Assembly: GCF_001514145.1 (NCBI RefSeq)
Contig: NZ_KQ948663.1
Span: forward strand, 421,927 to 485,926
DNA from: Streptomyces canus
GTDB taxonomy: Bacteria; Actinomycetota; Actinomycetes; Streptomycetales; Streptomycetaceae
DNA length: 64,000 bases
Direction: 5' to 3'
The notes below the pieces were generated by a model. It was not told where the DNA came from. It made no database searches and saw only the letters and a list, made by a program, of their open reading frames with translations. Within the stretch, counting starts at the first letter, position 1; each line of letters starts with the position of its first letter. Below are positions 57,882 to 64,000 of this stretch, piece by piece. A program made the position numbers and the translations under genes.

Positions 57882-59849
57882 ATGTCGACCGTGAATCCCC
57901 AGCCGCTCTGGCAGCCAGATCCGCAGCGCATCGCCCGGTCCCAGGTCACCAGGTTCCAGGCATGGGCGGCCGAACACCACGGCGCCCCGGCCGACGGAGG
58001 CTATGAAGCCCTCCACCGCTGGTCGGTGGACGAGCTGGAGCCGTTCTGGGAAGCAGTCACCCAATGGTTCGACGTACGGTTCTCGACGCCCTACGCGCGC
58101 GTGCTGGGCGACCGCTCGATGCCCGGCGCCGAGTGGTTCCCCGGAGCCACCCTCAACTACGCCGAGCACGCCCTGCGCGCGGCCGAGACACGCGGGGACG
58201 AACCCGCCCTCCTGCACGTCGACGAGACCCATGAGCCGCGCCCGGTGACCTGGTCCGAGCTGAGCCGCCAGGTCGGCTCCCTCGCCGCGGAGCTGCGCGC
58301 CCTCGGCCTCCGGCCCGGCGATCGCGTCAGTGGCTACCTTCCGAACATCCCGCAGGCCGTCGTCGCCCTGCTCGCCACGGCCGCGGTGGGCGCCGTCTGG
58401 ACGTCCTGCGCCCCCGACTTCGGCGCCCGCAGCGTCCTGGACCGCTTCCAACAGGTCGAACCGGTGGTCCTGTTCACCGTCGACGGCTACCGCTACGGCG
58501 GCAAGGCGCACGACCGCCGCGAGACGGTCGCCGAACTCCGCCGCGAACTGCCTTCCCTGCGCGCCGTCGTCCACATCCCGCTGCTCGGTACCGAGGTTCC
58601 TGAAGGCGCCCTGGAGTGGGATGCCCTCACGAGCGCCGACATCGAGCCGGTCTTCGAGCAGGTGCCTTTCGCACACCCCCTGTGGGTGCTCTACTCCTCG
58701 GGCACGACAGGCCTGCCGAAGGCGATTGTCCAGTCCCAGGGCGGCATCCTCGTCGAGCACCTCAAGCAGCTCGGCCTGCACTGCGACCTCGGCCCCGAGG
58801 ACCGTTTCTTCTGGTACACCTCCACGGGCTGGATGATGTGGAACTTCCTCGTCTCCGGCCTCCTCACGGGCACGACCGTCGTCCTGTACGACGGCAGCCC
58901 CGGCTACCCCGACACGGGCGCCCAGTGGCGGGTCGCCGAACGCACGGGCGCCACCCTCTACGGCACCTCGGCCGCGTACGTCATGGCCTGCCGCAAGGCC
59001 GACGTGCACCCGGGCCGCGACTTCGACCTCTCCACGGTGCGGTGCGTGGCCACCACCGGCTCACCGCTTCCGCCCGACGGCTTCCGCTGGCTGCACGACG
59101 AGGTCCGTGAGGACCTGTGGATCGCCTCCGTCAGCGGGGGCACGGACGTGTGCTCGTGCTTCGCGGGCGCCGTACCGACCCTGCCCGTGTACATCGGCGA
59201 GCTCCAGGCACCGAGCCTGGGCACCGACCTGCAGTCCTGGGACCCGAGCGGCAAGCCCCTGATCGACGAGGTGGGCGAGCTCGTCGTCACCAACCCCATG
59301 CCGTCGATGCCGATCCACTTCTGGAACGACCCCGACGGAAGCCGCTATCACGACAGCTACTTCGACACCTATCCCGGAGTGTGGCGGCACGGCGACTGGA
59401 TCACCGTCACCTCGCGCGGCTCGGTCGTCATCCACGGGCGCTCCGACTCGACGCTCAACCGCCAGGGCGTCCGCATGGGTTCGGCCGACATCTACGAGGC
59501 CGTGGAGCGACTCCCCGAGATCAAGGAGTCCCTGGTCATCGGTATCGAGCAGCCCGACGGCGGCTACTGGATGCCGCTGTTCGTGCAACTGGCCCCGGGA
59601 GCCGTCCTCGACCAGGCACTCCGCGACCGCATCAAGGCGACGATCCGCGAAAACCTCTCACCCCGCCACCTCCCCGACGAGGTCATCGAGGTCCCCGGCA
59701 TCCCGCACACCCTCACCGGGAAGCGCATCGAGGTCCCCGTCAAACGCCTCCTCCAGGGCACTCCTCTGGAGAAGGCGGTCAACCCGGGCTCCATCGACAA
59801 CCTCGAACTGCTCCACTTCTACGAGGACCTGGCCCGCAAACGCGTCTGA
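57882..59849 (+). CDS. Acetoacetyl-CoA synthetase (acetoacetate-CoA ligase)
   Basis: A 655-residue ANL-superfamily ligase activating acetoacetate to acetoacetyl-CoA with ATP. The N-terminal extension ATLNYAEHALRAAETRGDEPALL, the phosphate loop LYSSGTTGLPKAIVQSQGG, FWYTSTGWMMWNFLVSGLL and the C-terminal HTLTGKRIEVPVKRLLQG (with catalytic Lys) are those of AACS. The start at 57882 gives family length. It serves ketone-body use or lipid and polyketide precursor supply. Confidence 0.93.
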   Translation: MSTVNPQPLWQPDPQRIARSQVTRFQAWAAEHHGAPADGGYEALHRWSVDELEPFWEAVTQWFDVRFSTPYARVLGDRSMPGAEWFPGATLNYAEHALRAAETRGDEPALLHVDETHEPRPVTWSELSRQVGSLAAELRALGLRPGDRVSGYLPNIPQAVVALLATAAVGAVWTSCAPDFGARSVLDRFQQVEPVVLFTVDGYRYGGKAHDRRETVAELRRELPSLRAVVHIPLLGTEVPEGALEWDALTSADIEPVFEQVPFAHPLWVLYSSGTTGLPKAIVQSQGGILVEHLKQLGLHCDLGPEDRFFWYTSTGWMMWNFLVSGLLTGTTVVLYDGSPGYPDTGAQWRVAERTGATLYGTSAAYVMACRKADVHPGRDFDLSTVRCVATTGSPLPPDGFRWLHDEVREDLWIASVSGGTDVCSCFAGAVPTLPVYIGELQAPSLGTDLQSWDPSGKPLIDEVGELVVTNPMPSMPIHFWNDPDGSRYHDSYFDTYPGVWRHGDWITVTSRGSVVIHGRSDSTLNRQGVRMGSADIYEAVERLPEIKESLVIGIEQPDGGYWMPLFVQLAPGAVLDQALRDRIKATIRENLSPRHLPDEVIEVPGIPHTLTGKRIEVPVKRLLQGTPLEKAVNPGSIDNLELLHFYEDLARKRV

Positions 59850-59858
59850 CGGAGCGGG

Positions 59859-60112
59859 TCATCCACCGTAGGTGGCCTCGGACTCACCGAGCACGCCGGC
59901 GAAGTCCGAGGCCAGCCGCGCCGTATCGGCCGGCTCCAGCTCAGCGGCCGTGATCCGCCCGCCCGGACCGGCCGACAGCCGGAACCTGGCCCCGGCCATC
60001 ACGGCCGACGCGTCCCGGACGGGCACCCCCACATGCATCCCGCTCGCCCCGTGCGCCTCGATGCCCCGATCGCCGAGTTCCCGTACGAGAGCGTTCCGGC
60101 GCAGCGCTTAGG
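59859..60112 (-). pseudogene. C-terminal remnant of a MocR-type regulator
   Basis: Leftward translation gives a fragment with VRELGDRGIEA, SGMHVGVPV, GARFRLSAGPGGRITAA and ADTARLASDFAG, which matches the C-terminal end of aminotransferase-type MocR/PdxR regulators. No N-terminal part is present, and about 13 residues seem lost inside. It terminates in TGA 10 bp past the acetoacetyl-CoA synthetase stop. A decayed gene is the best explanation. Confidence 0.55.
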
Positions 60113-60139
60113 TCTCCTCGGCACGAGCGACCAAAGCCC

Positions 60140-60492
60140 CGATTCGGCACCACCGCAGCGGCTGCCCGGAACCTCCTCCTCCCGCCCTCCGCCACCTTCG
60201 CCCTGGGCGGCATCACCATGGCCGAGATGCTGCACTCCACATCTCCCGGGAACTCGCCCTCGCCCCCTAGACCGCCCAGGGCACCTACCTCGGCGTCCAC
60301 GGCCTGGCCCAGTCCGTGCAGCGCACCTTCGGACCACTCGCAGTCACCGCGGCCATCGCCACCGCCCCGGCAGGATGGGCCGCCTTCGGCGCAGCCATAG
60401 CCCTGACCTGCGTGATCCAGCACCGAATGGTCCGGGCGCACCTCACACAGACCTCATTGTCAGTGCCGACGGTTACTGTGAGTGAGAATTGA
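60140..60492 (+). pseudogene. Decayed MFS transporter remnant
   Basis: Rightward, after an in-frame TAG at 60268-60270, translation continues as TAQGTYLGVHGLAQSVQR, then a hydrophobic segment (AAIATAPAGWAAFGAAIALT) and ends at 60492. This is the last helices of an MFS exporter. Upstream pieces (SATFALGG, SRELALAP) lie in shifted frames. A MocR-type and an MFS gene were probably once divergent or adjacent here. Confidence 0.55.
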
Positions 60493-60514
60493 TCGACTGC
60501 GCACAGGGGGAAAC

Positions 60515-61408
60515 ATGGCGCACACCGACCACCAGACAATGCGACGCGTCCTGCGCCGCGAAATCGCCGGAACCATCGGCCTGCTCACCGACGAACACGA
60601 CTTCCGCGCCATGCGGCGCTACCGCAGCTTCACCTTCGACGACCACGCGACCTACCTGAAACAGGTCGAAGACCTCCTGAGGATCCGCGCCTCACAGGGC
60701 AGCCACACCACCGTCGCCCTCTTCGACCCCCAGGAGTACGCAGAGTTCTGCGAGGAGACCGGTCTCAACCCGGACATCCCGTCGAGCCGAACACGCTTCA
60801 CGGCAGAACTCGCCAACACCGGACCGACGCTCCCGTACGAGGGCCAGCCCCTCACCGACCTCGTGCCCGCCCTCGTTGACGAAGCCGTCCGCCAGGCCAC
60901 CTGGGAGTACGCGACCACTCTCCTCGCCCGCCTCGGCACCTGCGGTTCCTGCGGGGAGGACATCGGCCGCGCGGCCTTCACCCGCGCCTCCGACCTCCTC
61001 GTCCGGATCCTCGACACAGCCCTACCGGGCGAACACCACCTCGTCTGCAGCGTCACCAGCACCCCGGAAACCCTCGTCGCCGTCCTCCACTCCGAAGAGA
61101 ACACCGAGGGGGCCGTCCAACTCGACGAGGCCGAAGCCCTCGAATTCACCACGGTCCTCGCACTCGGCATCGCCACCCAGAGCCCCGGCGGACTCGTCAT
61201 GCGCACCAGCGCCCCCGGGACCACCGACCGCATCTACGGCTGGCGGCTGCGCGGCGACGGCCTCGAACCCCTCACCGCCGGAGAAGTCTTCGACGCCTAC
61301 TGCACGGATATCGATTCCGGCGACCTGATCTCCCCGGAATCGGACGTCGACTACTGCGTGCCTCCCGACCTCGGACCGCAAGGACAGACGTCGCGCCACA
61401 GTCACTGA
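60515..61408 (+). CDS. Hypothetical protein, 297 aa
   Basis: A soluble 297-residue protein with no signal peptide or membrane helix. CGSCGED in the middle may form half of a metal site. The C-terminus is acidic and ends in SRHSH. I recognise no family. The gene has GGGGG 5 nt before its ATG, its own terminator, and sits between the decayed remnants and the core pts genes. It could be an accessory gene of restricted distribution. Confidence 0.65.
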   Translation: MAHTDHQTMRRVLRREIAGTIGLLTDEHDFRAMRRYRSFTFDDHATYLKQVEDLLRIRASQGSHTTVALFDPQEYAEFCEETGLNPDIPSSRTRFTAELANTGPTLPYEGQPLTDLVPALVDEAVRQATWEYATTLLARLGTCGSCGEDIGRAAFTRASDLLVRILDTALPGEHHLVCSVTSTPETLVAVLHSEENTEGAVQLDEAEALEFTTVLALGIATQSPGGLVMRTSAPGTTDRIYGWRLRGDGLEPLTAGEVFDAYCTDIDSGDLISPESDVDYCVPPDLGPQGQTSRHSH

Positions 61409-61415
61409 ACACAAA

Positions 61416-61447
61416 GAGGGCGCTCCACCCGCAGGTGGAGCGCCCTC
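61416..61447. terminator. Bidirectional terminator before ptsI
   Basis: GAGGGCGCTCCACC and GGTGGAGCGCCCTC form a perfect 14-bp stem with a CGCA loop. It lies between the stops of convergent genes (297-aa protein and ptsI) and can serve both. Confidence 0.9.
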
Positions 61448-61478
61448 CAGGAACCGTCAGCCGGCCTCTCCGGTCCGA

Positions 61479-63149
61479 CTACTCGCCCGACAACACCGCC
61501 TGGGCCGCATCGCGCGCGTCCTCGGCACTGTCGGCGGCCCGCGCGGCGGCGGCAGCACGCTCGCACTGCGCCAGCGTGTACTTCGCCAGCGTCGCCCGGA
61601 CATAAGGAATCGACGCCGCACCCATGGAAAGCGAGGTGACCCCAAGACCGGTCAGCACACAGGCGAGCAGCGGGTCGGACGCGGCCTCACCACAGACACC
61701 ACAGCTCTTGCCCTCGGCCTTCGCCGCCTCGGCGGACAGCGCGACCAGGTCGAGCAGCGCGGGCTGCCACGGATCCTGCAGCCGCGACACGGCACCCACC
61801 TGTCGGTCGGCGGCGAAGGTGTACTGCGCGAGGTCGTTGGTCCCGAGCGACAGGAACTCGACCTCCTGCAGGATCGACCGCGCCCGCAGAGCGGCCGAGG
61901 GAATCTCCACCATCGCGCCGAACTTCGCCCGCAGCCCTGCCGCACGGCACGCGTCGGCGAACGCCTTGGCATCGGCGCGGTCCGCCACCATCGGGGCCAT
62001 GACCTCAAGGTAGACGGGCAGACCCTCGGCGGCCTTCGCGAGCGCCGTCAGCTGAGTCCGAAGCACGTCAGGGTGATCGAGCAGCGTCCGCAGTCCACGT
62101 ACACCCAGCGCCGGGTTCGGCTCGTCGGACGGCGTCAGAAAGTCCAGCGGCTTGTCCGCGCCCGCGTCCAGCACACGAACGACCACACGACCCTCGGGGA
62201 ACGCCTCGAGGACCTGGCGATATGCCTCGACCTGCTTCTCCTCGGACGGAGCGTTCTTGCTGTCGTCGAGGAAGAGGAACTCGGTACGGAAGAGACCGAC
62301 GCCCTCGGCTCCCGCTTCGACCGCGGCGGGCACGTCCGCCGGACCACCGACGTTGGCCAGCAGCGGCACCTTGTGGCCGTCGGCGGTGGCACCCGGACCC
62401 GTCGATGCGGAGAGCGCGGCCTTCCGTTCGGCGGCAGCGGCCTCCAACTGGGCCTTCTTCTCATCGCTCGGGTTCACGAAGATGTCACCGGTGCTGCCGT
62501 CGACAGCGATGACCGTGCCCTCGGCCAGCTCACCGGCGCCCGGCAGCGCCACAACGGCCGGCACACCGAGCGCCCGCGCCAGAATCGCGCTGTGGCTGGT
62601 CGGTCCACCCTCCTCGGTGACGAAACCCAGAACGAGCGTCGGGTCCAGCAGAGCGGTGTCGGCAGGCGCGAGATCACGCGCCACCAGGACATAAGGCTCG
62701 TCGCTGTCCGGGACGCCCGGCATGGGCACTCCGAGCAGACGGGCGACGATACGATTCCGCACGTCGTCGAGGTCGGCGACGCGACCGGCCAGGTACTCAC
62801 CCGCGCCCGCCAGCAGCTCGCGGTACGCGGCGAACGCGTCGTACACGGCGCGCTCGGCCGTGCTGCCGACGGCGATACGCCGGTCCACGTCTGCCATGAG
62901 CTCGGGGTCCTGGGCCATCATGGCCTGCGCTTCGAGCACCGCCTGAGCTTCACCGCCCGCCAGATTGCCGCGCGCCATCAGGTCGGCCGCCACAGCCTCC
63001 ACGGCCTTGCGGGCGCGCCCCTGTTCACGCTCCGCGTCCTCGGCCGGAATCTGCTTGGCAGGCGGCTCCAGCACCGCCGTTCCCATGTGCCGAACCTCGC
63101 CGATCGCCACACCGTGGCTCACGCCGACGCCTCGCAGCGTTGTCTCCAT
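61479..63149 (-). CDS. ptsI: PTS enzyme I
   Basis: A 556-residue phosphoenolpyruvate-protein phosphotransferase that takes phosphate from PEP and passes it to HPr for sugar uptake. The phosphorylated His is in GGPTSHSAILARALGVP; the PEP-binding domain has LFRTEFLFLDD and EFLSLGTNDLAQYTFA, and CGVCGEAASDP contains the C-terminal catalytic Cys. It follows crr by 82 bp in the same direction. A DasR site upstream of crr suggests GlcNAc control. Confidence 0.96.
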   Translation of the reverse strand: METTLRGVGVSHGVAIGEVRHMGTAVLEPPAKQIPAEDAEREQGRARKAVEAVAADLMARGNLAGGEAQAVLEAQAMMAQDPELMADVDRRIAVGSTAERAVYDAFAAYRELLAGAGEYLAGRVADLDDVRNRIVARLLGVPMPGVPDSDEPYVLVARDLAPADTALLDPTLVLGFVTEEGGPTSHSAILARALGVPAVVALPGAGELAEGTVIAVDGSTGDIFVNPSDEKKAQLEAAAAERKAALSASTGPGATADGHKVPLLANVGGPADVPAAVEAGAEGVGLFRTEFLFLDDSKNAPSEEKQVEAYRQVLEAFPEGRVVVRVLDAGADKPLDFLTPSDEPNPALGVRGLRTLLDHPDVLRTQLTALAKAAEGLPVYLEVMAPMVADRADAKAFADACRAAGLRAKFGAMVEIPSAALRARSILQEVEFLSLGTNDLAQYTFAADRQVGAVSRLQDPWQPALLDLVALSAEAAKAEGKSCGVCGEAASDPLLACVLTGLGVTSLSMGAASIPYVRATLAKYTLAQCERAAAAARAADSAEDARDAAQAVLSGE

Positions 63150-63231
63150 CTCACCCGTCTCCGATAGTGCGGCGGGTCCCGCCGCCGCGATGGTTGTCGC
63201 CTCTACTTGCCGTCGTACGACGGCGCTGACG

Positions 63232-63681
63232 TCACTTCCAGACGAAGAGACTGTCGTCGACCTTCACGTCGCCGTCCTCACGGAGTTCGGAGAGGGCCTC
63301 GGCTGTGGCCTCCAGAGCCACGACCGGGCAGACCGCGGACTTGCCGGCGGCCTCGACGGCGGCCGGGTTCCAGCGCACGATCGCCTGACCGCGCGTGACG
63401 GTGTCGCCCTTGTTCACCAGCAGCTCGAAACCCTCACCGTTGAGCTGCACGGTGTCGATGCCGAGGTGGACGAGCACGCCGTGCCCCTGTTCGTCCACGA
63501 CGACGAAGGCGTGGGGGTGGAGAGAAACGATCACACCGTCGACGGGCGCGACGGCCTCGGACGGTTCGCGCACGGGATCGATCGCCGTACCAGGGCCGAC
63601 CATGGCCCCGGAGAAGACCGGATCAGGCACGGCGGCCAGTCCGATGGCGCGTCCAGCAAGAGGGGACGTCACGGTGGTCAT
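63232..63681 (-). CDS. crr: PTS EIIA(Glc)-like component (Crr)
   Basis: A 149-residue EIIA of the glucose/GlcNAc family. LASPLxG-like SPLAGRAIGL at the N-terminus is followed by HPHAFVVVDEQGHGVLVHLGIDT, where the second His is the phosphorylation site and the first supports it. It phosphorylates IIB domains of PTS permeases such as the GlcNAc system. ATG 63681 follows GGGAGG. A perfect dre palindrome is 117 bp upstream. Confidence 0.94.
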   Translation of the reverse strand: MTTVTSPLAGRAIGLAAVPDPVFSGAMVGPGTAIDPVREPSEAVAPVDGVIVSLHPHAFVVVDEQGHGVLVHLGIDTVQLNGEGFELLVNKGDTVTRGQAIVRWNPAAVEAAGKSAVCPVVALEATAEALSELREDGDVKVDDSLFVWK

Positions 63682-63797
63682 GGGAAGCCTCCCAGGGGTG
63701 GAGCTGCGTATATGCACCGTCATTGCTCGTCCCGGACGGCGCTGTCCAGCAGCGTATGGCATGTGAAGTACGGGTTCCGCAGGAAAGATACCGCTAA

Positions 63798-63811
63798 GTG
63801 GTCTAGACCAC
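63798..63811. promoter_or_regulatory. DasR-responsive element upstream of crr-ptsI
   Basis: GTGGTCTAGACCAC is a perfect 14-bp palindrome; the inner 12 bases equal the dre core TGGTCTAGACCA exactly. DasR is known to repress crr-ptsI in S. coelicolor when GlcNAc-6-phosphate is absent. Confidence 0.88.
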
Positions 63812-63986
63812 CAGCCCAACGGATTTGCACCCTCTTCGCGGCCCCCTGTACAGTCGTACTCCTGCTTGAGGCCGAGCGGCGCCACCGAGCGTCCCAGCCG
63901 GGCAGCACCCAACTTGTCAGATCCTAACTCCGGATCATCTTCTGCATGCTTGCAGGGCGGTGGTCAGAGGGCCGGAAAAACACTGA

Positions 63987-63992
63987 TAGAGT
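63987..63992 (+). promoter_or_regulatory. Possible -10 for a gene beyond the right edge
   Basis: TAGAGT near the very end would drive a rightward gene outside the window, but the upstream -35 positions (TCAGAG) are poor. The rest of 63812-64000 shows no gene. Confidence 0.25.
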
Positions 63993-64000
63993 TTGGGAAC

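Noticed and set aside
53015..59849. Secondary-metabolite cluster based on thiolase and acetoacetyl-CoA synthetase
   Set aside because: The genes are unlinked in operon terms, separated by Nudix and GH31 genes, and no synthase or tailoring enzymes are present.
59872..60111. A 79-codon plus-strand frame after acetoacetyl-CoA synthetase
   Set aside because: It is Ser/Pro/Ala-rich noise; the opposite strand shows a MocR-like fragment.

Overview
The window is high-GC actinobacterial chromosome with the codon bias, GTG/TTG starts and gene content of Streptomyces. Diagnostic genes are rbpA, smeA-sffA, ppm1, fxsA, a nitrate-sensing conservon kinase and the ptsI-crr pair. From memory, several of these lie in the same order in S. 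coelicolor (crr-ptsI, smeA-sffA, rbpA, fxsA, ppm1, chitinase, about SCO1390-SCO1429). This looks like core chromosome rather than an island. I see no insertion sequence, prophage, CRISPR array, tRNA or rRNA.

Layout. 1-9 kb: a nucleoside-kinase-like gene with no standard start codon, a secreted C39-type peptidase, a TetR regulator, a GH18 chitinase with two DasR-type operators on its promoter, then an acyl-CoA dehydrogenase, a CrtC-like protein and an APH-fold phosphotransferase. 9-21 kb: Lrp regulator, amidohydrolase, ppm1, fxsA, rbpA (with a consensus SigR promoter), an MFS/GDPD/YczE operon with a divergent MocR regulator, and the sporulation pair smeA-sffA. 21-27 kb: ankyrin and HEAT-repeat proteins, two coupled GT4 glycosyltransferases and a GDSL hydrolase. 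26.7-32 kb: a 5-oxoproline module (MFS, DUF1445, pxpA, pxpB, pxpC) divergent from a GntR regulator, with a perfect operator between them.

32-39 kb holds the most interesting block: three genes that look like kleisin, KITE and SMC subunits (519/292/1564 aa class). They resemble MksFEB or Wadjet JetABC, but no JetD nuclease is present and the Walker B motif of the ATPase is altered. 40-48.5 kb is a conservon (sensor kinase, roadblock, DUF742, small GTPase) with a complete ATP-dependent 5-oxoprolinase gene between its third and fourth members. The window therefore carries two unrelated 5-oxoprolinases. 48.5-64 kb: glpK-glpF, an EAL-CBS-GGDEF protein, a thiolase/DUF35 pair, a Nudix hydrolase, a GH31 glycosidase, acetoacetyl-CoA synthetase, decayed MocR and MFS remnants, an orphan 297-aa protein, and ptsI and crr with a perfect DasR site upstream.

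How genes work together. The DasR-type sites at the chitinase and at crr tie chitin degradation to the PTS at opposite ends of the window. Coupled ATGA/GTGA overlaps mark tight operons: pxpABC-DUF1445-MFS, yczE-GDPD, the GT pair, cvnA-cvnB and thiolase-DUF35. Functional calls rest on reading translated sequence and motifs; no database search was possible.
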